A stretch of 64,000 nucleotides of DNA. It comes from Methylococcus sp. (GTDB taxonomy: Bacteria > Pseudomonadota > Gammaproteobacteria > Methylococcales > Methylococcaceae). Every line of letters starts with the position of its first letter. The stretch's first letter is position 1. The position numbers and the translations under genes were made by a program. The stretch lies in contig JAQTYA010000003.1 in assembly GCA_028688525.1 (NCBI GenBank), positions 20,988 through 84,987 on the forward strand, read 5' to 3'. Under the pieces are notes generated by a model that was not told the DNA's origin, ran no database searches, and saw nothing but the letters and a program-made list of their open reading frames with translations. Positions 8,854 to 28,274 of the stretch are shown piece by piece.

Positions 8854-8987
8854 GCCGTCCTGGCAGTTTTTCTCCTTGCCAAGCCCAAACGTGGTTTGGG
8901 CTTGGCTTACATTTTCAATCGCGTAAGCCATTGAAAATGGAGGGACGGCCCTGCCCCGCAAGGGTGCCTCGAGTTTTTTCGAGGCAC
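8854..8987. other. Structured intergenic region with multiple hairpins between convergent genes; includes bidirectional-terminator-like hairpins
   Basis: 13-bp stem 8878-8890/8894-8906; gccgtcc/ggacggc 8854-8860/8943-8949; 9-bp stem 8964-8972/8979-8987. Confidence 0.6.
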
Positions 8988-8988
8988 T

Positions 8989-11647
<2,659 letters not shown>

Positions 11648-11710
11648 GGGTGAGTCCTGAAATCTCTAGGAGTTCGGGATGATATCACCGCCGTTCCGCA
11701 CTGGCTGCGG

Positions 11711-11740
11711 GCAAAAAAAGACCTGCTGAATCAGCAGGTC
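11711..11740 (-). terminator. Rho-independent terminator
   Basis: gacctgctga-a-tcagcaggtc stem followed by TTTTTTT on the minus strand. Confidence 0.85.
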
Positions 11741-11803
11741 AAACGTGAGCTCTATGGCGCACGAGGAGGAGATCGTCAATGTCTGGGAAATCGGGCTTGG
11801 CGC

Positions 11804-11902
11804 TTATCTGCCGAGCGAACGGTAATGGTTCCAGCAATAGCCAACACTGCCGGCGAAAGTACCGAAGACGGCGGTAAACAAGACGAATTCGAGACCAGTC
11901 AT
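11804..11902 (-). CDS. 32-aa single-TM small protein
   Basis: Manual translation MTGLEFVLFTAVFGTFAGSVGYCWNHYRSLGR*; dedicated downstream terminator. Confidence 0.45.
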   Translation of the reverse strand: MTGLEFVLFTAVFGTFAGSVGYCWNHYRSLGR

Positions 11903-12036
11903 AAGAAATACCTCGAGCCTTGGAGGTGGAACACGGCTCTAGGTTATAGAGATAGGATTGTGTTGACAATGGTGGTCTACAGCAATTAATTGTTAACTGA
12001 ACTAAGCCTATTAGCCATGGTCGTTGGCGGTCAGGG

Positions 12037-14089
<2,053 letters not shown>

Positions 14090-14205
14090 GGGGTCGCGGA
14101 CAGGAAACCAGGGTGGAAGTTGACCGAACGCGTAACGATACCAGAGCGGTGGCGGGATTGCCCGCGAGATAGAGAAGCAGAGTCTTTCGAAGGAGCGAAT
14201 GGTAG

Positions 14206-15993
14206 TCAATACACCCGCTTTTGCGGCGGGATCGGCTCGATCTCGGACGACAGGGTATGGAGATGTACCGGCCGGTAGCGGATCGTCACTTCGTGCCGGG
14301 CGTCGAGCCAGAGCAGGGAGTGTTTGAGCCAATTGATGTCGTCCCTCTCGGGATAGTCTTCGCGGGCATGGCTGCCGCGGCTTTCCTCGCGCTTGAGCGC
14401 GGCGGCGACGGTCACCATGGCCTGCTGAAGAAGATTTTCCAGCTCCAGGGTTTCGAGCAGATCGGTGTTCCAGATCAATGAGCGGTCCCGTATGCGCACG
14501 TCGCTGAAGGATTCCATGATCCGCTTCAGCGCCTCCGCGCCTTCCCGCAATACCTCGCCGGTCCGGAATACGCTGGCGTGGCTCTGCATCGCGCGTTGCA
14601 TGTCCAGCCGGATTTCCGCGGTGCTGAGGCCGCCATCGGCATGGCGCAGCCGGTCGAATCGGGCCAGTATGGCGTCGCAGGCGCCTTCCCTTAGGGGTTT
14701 GTGCGCTTGGTTCGGTCGGACCAATTCGGCGCAGCGTAGGGCCGCGGCGCGTCCGAATACGACCAGGTCGAGCAGGGAGTTCGAACCCAGCCGGTTGGCA
14801 CCATGCACGGAAACGCAGGCGCCTTCGCCGATTGCCATCAGGCCGGGAACCACGGATTCCGGGTTGCCGTCCTTCAGCGTCAAGACCTCGGCACGGTAGT
14901 TGGTCGGTACGCCCCCCATGTTGTAGTGGACGGTCGGGAGTACGGGGATCGGCATTCGGGTCACGTCGATGCCACCGAAGATTCGAGCGGTCTCGGCGAC
15001 ACCGGGCAGGCGCTCGTGGATGACCGTAGGGTCGAGATGTTCCAAATGCAGATGCAGATAATCCTGTTCCGGCCCGAGCCCCCGCCCTTCCCGAATCTCG
15101 ATCGTCATGGCGCGGCTGACTACATCGCGCGAGGCGAGATCTTTGGCATGGGGGGCGTAGCGCTGCATGAAGCGTTCGCCTTCGGAGTTGGTGAGATAGC
15201 CTCCCTCGCCCCGCACGCCTTCGGTGATGAGGCAGCCGGCGCCGTAGATGCCGGTAGGATGGAACTGGACGAACTCCATGTCCTGCAGCGGGAGTCCCGC
15301 ACGCAGTGCCATCGCGTTGCCGTCGCCGGTGCAGGTATGGGCCGAGGTTGATGAGAAATAGGTCCGCCCGTAACCGCCCGTGGCGAGCAGGGTGGTATGG
15401 GCTTGGAACAGGTGCAGGCTGCCGTCTTCCAGCCGCCAGGCCAGGACGCCTCGGCATTCGCCCTCGTCCATGATGAGGTCGAGCGCAAAATACTCGACAA
15501 AGAACTCGGCTTGGTGCTTCAGCGATTGCTGGTACAGAGTCTGCAGAATGGCGTGGCCGGTGCGGTCGGCGGCGGCACAAGTGCGCTGGGCGACGCCATC
15601 GCCAAAATGCGTCGTCATACCGCCGAAGGGGCGTTGATAGATCAGCCCGCTCTGGGTACGCGAGAAGGGTACGCCGTAGTGTTCCAGCTCAATGACGGCG
15701 GATGCGGCCTCGCGGCACATGTATTCGATGGCATCTTGGTCGCCCAGCCAGTCGGATCCCTTGATCGTGTCGTACATGTGCCAGCGCCAATCGTCCTCCC
15801 CCATGTTGCCCAGCGCCGCGCTGATGCCGCCTTGAGCCGCCACGGTATGGCTGCGGGTGGGAAAGACCTTACTGATGCAGGCTGTCTTCAAGCCTTTCTC
15901 GGCCAGGCCCAGGGTGGCGCGCAATCCGGCGCCGCCGGCCCCTATCACAACGGCATCGTAGGTGTGGCGGACAATGGGATACGCCTTGCTCAT
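14206..15993 (-). CDS. sdhA: Succinate dehydrogenase flavoprotein subunit
   Basis: [18 protein letters not shown]; full-length SdhA motifs. Confidence 0.95.
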   Translation of the reverse strand: MSKAYPIVRHTYDAVVIGAGGAGLRATLGLAEKGLKTACISKVFPTRSHTVAAQGGISAALGNMGEDDWRWHMYDTIKGSDWLGDQDAIEYMCREAASAVIELEHYGVPFSRTQSGLIYQRPFGGMTTHFGDGVAQRTCAAADRTGHAILQTLYQQSLKHQAEFFVEYFALDLIMDEGECRGVLAWRLEDGSLHLFQAHTTLLATGGYGRTYFSSTSAHTCTGDGNAMALRAGLPLQDMEFVQFHPTGIYGAGCLITEGVRGEGGYLTNSEGERFMQRYAPHAKDLASRDVVSRAMTIEIREGRGLGPEQDYLHLHLEHLDPTVIHERLPGVAETARIFGGIDVTRMPIPVLPTVHYNMGGVPTNYRAEVLTLKDGNPESVVPGLMAIGEGACVSVHGANRLGSNSLLDLVVFGRAAALRCAELVRPNQAHKPLREGACDAILARFDRLRHADGGLSTAEIRLDMQRAMQSHASVFRTGEVLREGAEALKRIMESFSDVRIRDRSLIWNTDLLETLELENLLQQAMVTVAAALKREESRGSHAREDYPERDDINWLKHSLLWLDARHEVTIRYRPVHLHTLSSEIEPIPPQKRVY

Positions 15994-15994
15994 G

Positions 15995-16378
15995 TTATCC
16001 GGCCAATGCGATGCGTAGAGTGGCGTAAATCGCCGTAAGAGCCAGGAACGAGAAGCCCAGCTTGATGCCCAGGAGACAGGCCAGCTTGAGTTCGCTGCCG
16101 TGGACGTAGTCCTCGACGACGGTCTGCAACCCCAGCATGCTGTGGCAGCAGACGGAGACGATGAAGGACAGCAGCAGCAAGCTGTTCCAAGGTGCCTGGA
16201 GCCAAGCCACAACCGCAGGGTAGCTGGCGGTGGGCAGCATAGCTAGGCTGAAGGTGAACCAGAGTCCCAGCGGGATCAGTGCTACCGCAGTCAGCCGCTG
16301 CCTCCACCAATCATGCAGCCCGGTGCGGGCGGGGCCGAGTCCGCGTGCTCGGGCGATCGGGCTCCGGTAGCGCGGCAT
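15995..16378 (-). CDS. sdhD: Succinate dehydrogenase membrane anchor subunit SdhD
   Basis: [19 protein letters not shown]..., [15 protein letters not shown]; between sdhC and sdhA. Confidence 0.85.
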   Translation of the reverse strand: MPRYRSPIARARGLGPARTGLHDWWRQRLTAVALIPLGLWFTFSLAMLPTASYPAVVAWLQAPWNSLLLLSFIVSVCCHSMLGLQTVVEDYVHGSELKLACLLGIKLGFSFLALTAIYATLRIALAG

Positions 16379-16383
16379 GGGGC

Positions 16384-16782
16384 TCAGCTCAGCAAGGTGG
16401 CGGACAAGGCTACCGCCGAAAACAATACGAGTGCCGCTGCCAGCTCTCCCAGCGCGTAGCGGTTTAGGGACGTCAGAGAATAGCCGCGTCCCGTGTCCCA
16501 GAAGAGGTGCCGGACACCGTGGACCAGATGGAAAATCAGGGCCGCGATCCAGGCCCAGAGAACCACGCCGCCCCAAGGGGAGGAGAGTGACGCGTGAACG
16601 GCACCATAGGCTGCCGGTCCCTGCGCGATGGCGAAGAGCGCTAGCACCAGTCCGACCAGTCCCAGGCTAAGCACAACACCGGTGATCCTGTGAGTGATGG
16701 AGAGCAGCGCGGTAAGCGGCAGGCGGTACGCCTGCAGATGAGGCGAGAGCGGGCGGGATGGCGCGGGATTGGTTCTCTCCAT
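16384..16782 (-). CDS. sdhC: Succinate dehydrogenase cytochrome b556 subunit SdhC
   Basis: RPLSPHLQAYRLPLTALLSITHRITG; HLVHGVRHLFWD. Confidence 0.9.
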   Translation of the reverse strand: MERTNPAPSRPLSPHLQAYRLPLTALLSITHRITGVVLSLGLVGLVLALFAIAQGPAAYGAVHASLSSPWGGVVLWAWIAALIFHLVHGVRHLFWDTGRGYSLTSLNRYALGELAAALVLFSAVALSATLLS

Positions 16783-16865
16783 GGCAGCGCGCGGCTCCTA
16801 GTGGTTATGAGCCGATGTTGCTGGAGCTACGCTCGCCGCTCAGCCGGAAGCTCATGATGGCGGCG

Positions 16866-17078
16866 TCATTTCCCAACGGTGCTCAGGATCAGTCTGACCA
16901 CGCCGTAGACCGAGAGGACGAAAATGACTGTTCCGATGACGCCGGTGATGATGTAAGCCTTGGCCGACCCATGCTGGAAGTCGCGCTGGCGGTTTTTTTC
17001 GCTCTGTACGCCGAAGGCTGCCGCCAGCGTGCTGATGAGCACTTGGATCAAATTGGGTTTGTTTGGGATATCGGACAT
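16866..17078 (-). CDS. DUF2970-like small membrane protein
   Basis: VQSEKNRQRDFQHGSAKAYIITGVIGTVIFVLSVYGVVRLIL. Confidence 0.6.
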   Translation of the reverse strand: MSDIPNKPNLIQVLISTLAAAFGVQSEKNRQRDFQHGSAKAYIITGVIGTVIFVLSVYGVVRLILSTVGK

Positions 17079-17124
17079 GCTGGCGGTCAAATTGAATGGA
17101 GAACGTCCTTGTTCGGATGTCCTG

Positions 17125-17598
17125 TCAGGCACTGGGCGCGGACGCGTTTTTCTTGAGCAGATAGTACTTGACGCCGAAAGCGGCTCCGATGACCAGCACG
17201 ACCAGTCCTACCGCAAGTGTGTTGCTGCTGATGACGTCTTCGTCCACGTTTAAGCCGTAGGTGCGCAGATAGGTAGCCAGAAAATACAAAGTCTGAACGG
17301 TGGCGATGGAAAGGGTGACGGATACGATAGCTTTGTCGATTATCGCTGGTTCGATGACGATGAACTTAAGGGAGATCGAGTGCTCGGAAAACACAACTTT
17401 GTCGAAGAAGAGCTTGGTGATGAGATAGCCCGGTACGAACATCTCCATGATGGCGATCACGAAACGCTCGAGCAAGTAGAAAAGCGAGGTCGTGGTAAAC
17501 ATCGACATCAGTACGATCATGATGCCGCTGACAGCGGCAATGCCGATCCAAAGTTTCTTGTCCGCATTGCTGAAATCAAGGAAGTCGCTCATTTTCAT
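17125..17598 (-). CDS. Multi-TM hypothetical protein
   Basis: Four hydrophobic segments; MFVPGYLITKLFF segment. Confidence 0.6.
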   Translation of the reverse strand: MKMSDFLDFSNADKKLWIGIAAVSGIMIVLMSMFTTTSLFYLLERFVIAIMEMFVPGYLITKLFFDKVVFSEHSISLKFIVIEPAIIDKAIVSVTLSIATVQTLYFLATYLRTYGLNVDEDVISSNTLAVGLVVLVIGAAFGVKYYLLKKNASAPSA

Positions 17599-17608
17599 TG
17601 TTGTTCTC

Positions 17609-18001
17609 CTAGCGTTTCTTGAAGAAATAGAAACCTTCTATTCCGCCTTTCAAAATCATGCTATCGCCGGTTTTTTCGTAGACCGAATAGTCGATCGTCC
17701 TGCCGGGGCGGCCGGGATCGTCGGCGGAGATCTTGCCGTTCACGATCTGGTATTTCCACTCGTGAACATCGTTCATCTTCAGGTGGCGGTTATAGCCTGA
17801 GGTCACGATGACGCCGTCGGCACGGAACTCCCAGGTGCGATTTTCTTCGATGCGGGGCCCTTTAATGGACGAGGACACGGTTTCGAGCTGCCAGCTTCCG
17901 ACGATTTCGCTCGCGTCCTTCAGAGTGATGTCGGCGAATGCCGAGCCGGCTGACAGTCCTGCAAACAGCGCAATGCCGGCAAGGGTTGAAAAACGCTTCA
18001 T
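17609..18001 (-). CDS. Small secreted hypothetical protein, lipocalin-like
   Basis: Signal peptide MKRFSTLAGIALFAGLSAGSAFA; IVGSWQLETVSS...TWEFRADGVIVTS. Confidence 0.6.
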   Translation of the reverse strand: MKRFSTLAGIALFAGLSAGSAFADITLKDASEIVGSWQLETVSSSIKGPRIEENRTWEFRADGVIVTSGYNRHLKMNDVHEWKYQIVNGKISADDPGRPGRTIDYSVYEKTGDSMILKGGIEGFYFFKKR

Positions 18002-18210
18002 TCCTACTCCTCCTGAAAGTGCCCGTCGTGGGATAGTGCCTTGCCTTCCGTCGCCGCTAGGCTTGAAAAACGGAGGAAGTGCTTATGGAACCCTAAGGGT
18101 TCCTTCCAATTGTCGCCCGGTTGACTCGTGTCTGGCAAGGAACCCGCCAAGTTTATCCACGGCTCCTGAGCGAATACAATGGAGCGCTTTTTTCGCCGCA
18201 GCTCTAGACC

Positions 18211-21913
<3,703 letters not shown>

Positions 21914-21924
<11 letters not shown>

Positions 21925-22150
21925 GTCAGGCCTGAGCCTCTACGGCACCGCCGGCTGCCATCTGTGCGAGGAGGCCGAGTCGGTGCTGGCGAGTCTGGAG
22001 GTCGGGGCGACGGCGGTGGACATCGCGGGGGACGATGCCTTGCTGGCACATTACGGAACCCGCATTCCCGTATTGCGGGACGGCACGGGAAGAGAGCTGA
22101 GCTGGCCGTTCGATGCCGCGGCGGTGTGGCGTTTTCTTGAACACGAATGA
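21914..22150 (+). CDS. Glutaredoxin-family (DUF836-like) protein
   Basis: [29 protein letters not shown]. Confidence 0.75.
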
Positions 22151-22169
22151 CTCGAAGGGGGTGCAGGCT

Positions 22170-23579
<1,410 letters not shown>

Positions 23580-23599
23580 GCTTTCCCACAACTTCAGAA

Positions 23600-24394
23600 A
23601 TGAGCCGCGCCATGGGACTGTTCAATCTGCCTAAGAACTCTGTTGTCCAGCCGGGCAAGACGTTCCCGGCGCCGGAGGACGCTCAGCGCGTCAAGATCGT
23701 CCGGGTTTACCGCTGGGATCCGGAGGTTGGCGGAAACCCCAGGCTCGACACCTACCCCATCGACCTGGACCAGTGCGGGCCGATGGTGCTGGACGCCCTG
23801 ATCAAGATCAAGAACGAGATCGACAGCACCCTGGCGTTCCGGCGCTCCTGCCGCGAGGGCGTATGCGGCTCCTGCGCCATGAACATCGACGGAGGCAATG
23901 CGCTGGCCTGCACCAAGCCTTTGAGCGATTGCGGCGAAGTGGTGACGATCCATCCGCTGCCGCATCAGCCGGTGGTCAAGGATTTGGTGCCGGACTTGAC
24001 CCATTTTTACGCGCAATACGCCTCCATCAAGCCCTGGATCGAGACTCAGACGCCTCCGCCCGCCGACCGCGAGCGCCTGCAGAGCACGGCGGAACGGGCC
24101 GAGCTGGACGGGCTGCAGGAGTGCATCCTGTGCGCCTGCTGCTCCACGTCCTGCCCGAGCTACTGGTGGAACGGCGACCGCTTTCTCGGTCCGGCAGCGC
24201 TGCTGCAAGCCTACCGCTGGATCGCCGACAGCCGCGACGAGGCTACCGGCGAGCGCCTGGACGCCCTGGAAGATCCCTTCAAACTATTCCGTTGCCATAC
24301 CATCATGAACTGCACCCAGGCTTGTCCGAAAGGATTGAATCCGGCGCAGGCCATCGGCCAAATCAAGAAGCTTCTAATCGAGCGCCGGGAATGA
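23600..24394 (+). CDS. sdhB: Succinate dehydrogenase iron-sulfur subunit
   Basis: [46 protein letters not shown]. Confidence 0.95.
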   Translation: MSRAMGLFNLPKNSVVQPGKTFPAPEDAQRVKIVRVYRWDPEVGGNPRLDTYPIDLDQCGPMVLDALIKIKNEIDSTLAFRRSCREGVCGSCAMNIDGGNALACTKPLSDCGEVVTIHPLPHQPVVKDLVPDLTHFYAQYASIKPWIETQTPPPADRERLQSTAERAELDGLQECILCACCSTSCPSYWWNGDRFLGPAALLQAYRWIADSRDEATGERLDALEDPFKLFRCHTIMNCTQACPKGLNPAQAIGQIKKLLIERRE

Positions 24395-24660
24395 ACGTAC
24401 CGGGCCATTTGGTTTGGCGTTGCCGCCGGGGCATGGCGGAATTGGACCGGTTATTAGGGCAATATCTGGATGGCCCCTATCGGCTTGCCGGTGCGGACGA
24501 GCGGCGCGCGTTCGAGCGGCTTTTGGAACTGCAGGATGGTGAGCTTTGGCTTTGCCTGAGCGGGCGGTCTGAACCCGAAGACCCGGCGTTGGCGGCACTG
24601 GCCAAGAAAATCGGCAGGATCGATTACAGTGTCGAAAGGGTAGGGGCAAGAGCATGTTAA
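24391..24660 (+). CDS. sdhE: SDH assembly factor SdhE (FAD flavinator)
   Basis: [15 protein letters not shown] (RGxxELD motif); overlaps the sdhB end. Confidence 0.85.
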   Translation: MNVPGHLVWRCRRGMAELDRLLGQYLDGPYRLAGADERRAFERLLELQDGELWLCLSGRSEPEDPALAALAKKIGRIDYSVERVGARAC

Positions 24661-25076
24661 TCCTGGCGCCGGAGCGCTCAAGGTTGTATGAATCTGCCCT
24701 AGGCATTTTGGCCTCACTGGCTTGCGTAGCCCTCTGGATCGCCGAACTTCCGCTATGGGCGAAGCTGGTTCTGAGCTTCCTCCTGGCGGTTTACGGTCTC
24801 TTCTTGCGGGGCGGAGGCAGACTCGCCGCCCGACTTGAAGCCGCTGGGGCATGGCGCGTGATTCTTCCCGGCGACCGCTCGCTTGCCGCCGAACTATTGG
24901 AATCGAGTTTCGTCTCCCCGGTCTGCGTCGTGCTGCATTTTGCGACGGAGCAAGGGCGGATTGCCCTGCCGGTGTTCAAGGACAGTGTCGACGCCGAGAC
25001 TTATCGCAGTCTCTGCGTCCATTTGGCTTGCTCCCGGACCGGATATCCCAGACCGCTTCCCACGGAGCCGCGATGA
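24654..25076 (+). CDS. YgfX/CptA-like inner membrane protein
   Basis: Two-TM small protein directly downstream of sdhE. Confidence 0.55.
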   Translation: MLILAPERSRLYESALGILASLACVALWIAELPLWAKLVLSFLLAVYGLFLRGGGRLAARLEAAGAWRVILPGDRSLAAELLESSFVSPVCVVLHFATEQGRIALPVFKDSVDAETYRSLCVHLACSRTGYPRPLPTEPR

Positions 25077-26866
25077 GCCGCCTCCGCCTGTGCCACACCC
25101 CCGCCGATGCCTATCCGCCGCCTCCGGGCGGCGCTCCGGAATCCGGCATTTACGGCCGGTTGAGCGAGGCGGTGCGCCGCCATCTCTCACCGTCCGCGGC
25201 GAGCATCCTGGCTGAGCCGGTTGCCAGCCCCGACGGCCTATGGATCGACTGGTACTCCGGACTGGCAGGCCAGCCCGTTCCGCTGCTGTCGCTTCCAGCC
25301 GGCGAGCTGAGGCGCATACGCAATTTGCTCGAGGACCGCCTTCAAGCTCTACGGGCGCTGGCCGATAGATTGAACCCGGCCGATCCGGCCCTGGCCCAGG
25401 CGCTGCGTCAGGCGGCTACGTACCCAGACGAAACAGCGGTTTACGTCATCGACGGTCAGCCGGTGCTGACATTCTGGGGCTACGGAATACTACCCAAGCA
25501 CGGGTCGGCGAGGACTGCGGCTTCGCCGGCGTCCAGCCGGCGAGCCCGCTGGCCTTGGGCATTGCTGGCCGGACTTTTCGTTGCCGGCGGTTTGGGCTGG
25601 GCCGCAACCCATTTTTCCTTGTGGCGTTGGCCGCCGTGGGGGCCGGACTACGCGGCGATGCTGGCGGGGGAGCGGGCGGAAGCCGAAAGGCTGCGCGGAA
25701 TCCTAGTGGACAGGCAATCGGATCTGGCGCGTTCGCTAGGCCAATGCGCCTTACAAGCGCGCTTGGATATGCTGCGTGAAGAGCAGAGCCGCTTGGCGGC
25801 GGAACTGGGGGCTTCGGAAACCGAGTTGGCAAACGCTATCGAGATCTGCCGCGCCCGGGAGGGTTTGGATACCTTGCGAAAGGAAAGCGATGCCTTGAAT
25901 GCCCGGATCGGCGGTTTGCAGAATGAGTTAGCCGCGAAGCTGGAAAAATGCGGCGACGGAAAGCTGAGTGCCGCGGTGGCCGAGGCGGCCAAGCTGCGCG
26001 GAAAACTGGCGTCTTTGCAATCGAAGCTCGCCGACAAGCTGGCTCGTTGCGGCAAGAAACCGCCGCTGGCCAAGACTGCCGAAGCGACCCCGCCGCCCGC
26101 GGCTCCGCCGGTTCCGGAGTCCTCGCCCAAACCGGTCAAGGCAGCCGAAGGTTTGCCGCCTTGTCCCGGCGAACGCCCCCCCGAGGATGCTCCCGACGTT
26201 GCCATCGTGCTCGACGCGTCCGGCAGCATGCGCATTCCTTCCGTACTGGACGGCAACGCCGCTCAGCTCATCAGCCGTTTCGAGAGTTGCATGCAGAGCA
26301 GCGGGCTGCTCGCCCCCGTAATCTGCGCCGACCTGATCGGCGCCTACGAATCGATCACCCAGGCCGGCCGCGGCCCCACCCGGCTGATGGCGGCCCAGAG
26401 GGCGGTTAACAATGTGGTCGGCGGGCTGCCGGCCGACGTCGATGTCGGAATGGTGGTGCTGGAAGACTGTCCGCAGGCTTCCGACTACGGCATGTACGAC
26501 GGCGCCCACCGGGGACAGCTCTTGCAGAGGGTCAACGGCCTCATTCCACGCAAGGGCACACCCTTGGGCAACGGCATCGTTCAGGCGGCGAACAAGGTGG
26601 ACGGCGTACGGGCGCCAGCGGTCATGGTCGTCGTATCTGACGGCAAAGACAGCTGTAACGCCGATCCTTGCGCCATCGCGGCGGCCGTCAAAGCCGCCAG
26701 GCCCAAGCTCAAGATCAACGTGGTGGATATCGTCGGCGACGGCGCCGTGGGCTGTATCGCACGAGCTACGGGCGGCGATGTGCTGACGCCGCAGTCGGGC
26801 ATGAGCCTGGACCAGATGGTGCGACAGGCGGCGAAGGACGCCGAGAAGCCGGCGCATTGCAAATAA
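25073..26866 (+). CDS. TM + Cys-patterned coiled coil + von Willebrand factor A domain protein
   Basis: DVAIVLDASGSMRI (MIDAS DxSxS), PLGNGIVQAANKV, VVSDGKDSC; TM WALLAGLFVAGGLGWAA. Confidence 0.75.
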   Translation: MSRLRLCHTPADAYPPPPGGAPESGIYGRLSEAVRRHLSPSAASILAEPVASPDGLWIDWYSGLAGQPVPLLSLPAGELRRIRNLLEDRLQALRALADRLNPADPALAQALRQAATYPDETAVYVIDGQPVLTFWGYGILPKHGSARTAASPASSRRARWPWALLAGLFVAGGLGWAATHFSLWRWPPWGPDYAAMLAGERAEAERLRGILVDRQSDLARSLGQCALQARLDMLREEQSRLAAELGASETELANAIEICRAREGLDTLRKESDALNARIGGLQNELAAKLEKCGDGKLSAAVAEAAKLRGKLASLQSKLADKLARCGKKPPLAKTAEATPPPAAPPVPESSPKPVKAAEGLPPCPGERPPEDAPDVAIVLDASGSMRIPSVLDGNAAQLISRFESCMQSSGLLAPVICADLIGAYESITQAGRGPTRLMAAQRAVNNVVGGLPADVDVGMVVLEDCPQASDYGMYDGAHRGQLLQRVNGLIPRKGTPLGNGIVQAANKVDGVRAPAVMVVVSDGKDSCNADPCAIAAAVKAARPKLKINVVDIVGDGAVGCIARATGGDVLTPQSGMSLDQMVRQAAKDAEKPAHCK

Positions 26867-26911
26867 CTAATGTATGCGGAGGCCCGGCGGGTCCGAGCCT
26901 CCGCGGGTATG

Positions 26912-28013
26912 CTATTTAAGCTGGGCGACCCAGCCTTCCGTCAATCCTTCAGGGTTCTTTCCATAGCCAGCGATCACGTTTCCGCCGGAAGAGATGTCAT
27001 TGGCCATTTTCAATTCCCATCCGGCAGTATCCAGGCTGTAATCCGCGGCTAGCGCGTCCTTCATAGCACGCAAACCATGGGCTTCGTCCCAGATCACTGC
27101 GGTTTGAATCTTTATCCCGTGGGTGACCGGGTCGATTGAATAGGCCATGGGCCATGCCGGTCGCGATAGAACCGTCTCCCGAAGTCGAGGTCAGGATGGT
27201 GTTATCGTAGCCTGAGAGCGTACTCAAACCCTGCGCAGCCTGCAGGCCTATCCAGCGGCAGGCCTGTTGCAGATTGCCGGAGGTGCAATAGCCTACGGTG
27301 ACATTGCCGTCTGCCGATATCCGGTTGGCTCCGCTACCGTCGCTGCCTGGCGCATTTCCCAAGGCAACCATCCCGCCGTCCTGGGTCCAACGGAACGCGT
27401 TGTTGTCCGTTTCCGGAGTGCTGGTAAAGCCGACGGCGACTTTACCGTCGGCGGATACTCCCCAGCCTACGCTGGCATGGCTGCCTCCGAGATCGCCGAG
27501 GTCGACCATGCCTAGCTTTTTCGTCCAGCGGTAAGCACGGAAGCCGTCGGGTGTAGTAGAGGTTCCGACGATGACCGAACCGTTTTCGGACACCGCGTCG
27601 GCCCGGCTGAAGAAGCCGCCGGACAGATAGCCCATGGCTTTGCTCTTGCCGCCGTTCCATTTCACCGCTTGCATTGTTCCTGCGCTCATGTCGTAGGCTG
27701 AGCCTACCATGACTTTCCCCCCGCCGGAGATCGCTGCGATGGTGGAGCCCGTGTAGTTTTTTGGGATGCCGAAATTTTTTAATTTTTTGCTCTTGGTACT
27801 CCAGCGGATCGCATAGCTGTCGCCCGATGCGGATGCTGCGGTACCGCCGACTAAGGCTCCGTCGCGGCTTACGGAAGCGGCAATGGATTGCTGGCCTCCC
27901 GGCAAGAATCCGATGCCGGTGAAAAACGGCTTGGCGTCGGCTGTCTGGGCAATGGCGAGAGCGGCGCAAACCATGATTTGAGCTTTCGGAAATGAGCTGA
28001 TCCCAAGTTTCAT
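26912..28013 (-). pseudogene. HAF-repeat extracellular protein gene, frameshifted
   Basis: Repeats VSENGSVIVGTS, VSADGKVAVGFT, ISADGNVTVGYC; ORFs 26997..28163 and 26912..27148 join in frame if one copy of a 7-bp tandem repeat at 27143-27156 is removed. Confidence 0.75.
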
Positions 28014-28204
28014 GAAGGTCTCCATGCAATAGGTGGAAGGTTTTTTCATGCCGGAGCCAAGCGGAGCCGCGCGGAAGCCTCCATCGCTTCGTCGCTTCGC
28101 TAGGCTGCGGCGCCCAGAACAGGGCAAACCTTGCGCCAACGCCGATATTTCTAGGGTATTCAAAGGGATGGGGTGGCGGCCGGAGTAACCGGCTCCGCTC
28201 GCGG

Positions 28205-28218
28205 GTGAGTTAACTCAC
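28205..28218. promoter_or_regulatory. GTGAGTTAACTCAC palindrome, CRP/FNR-family-like site
   Basis: Perfect 14-bp palindrome of GTGA-N6-TCAC form about 190 bp upstream of the HAF gene start. Confidence 0.45.
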
Positions 28219-28274
28219 ACTTTCAATGGTTTATCGCGCAGTGTTACCGTCCGTTAACGCGCGGAGATGGAAAT

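Noticed and set aside
18060-18205. Possible SAH/SAM or cobalamin riboswitch before metH
   Set aside because: Only a small hairpin (ggaaccctaagggttcc, 18087-18103); no riboswitch consensus recognised
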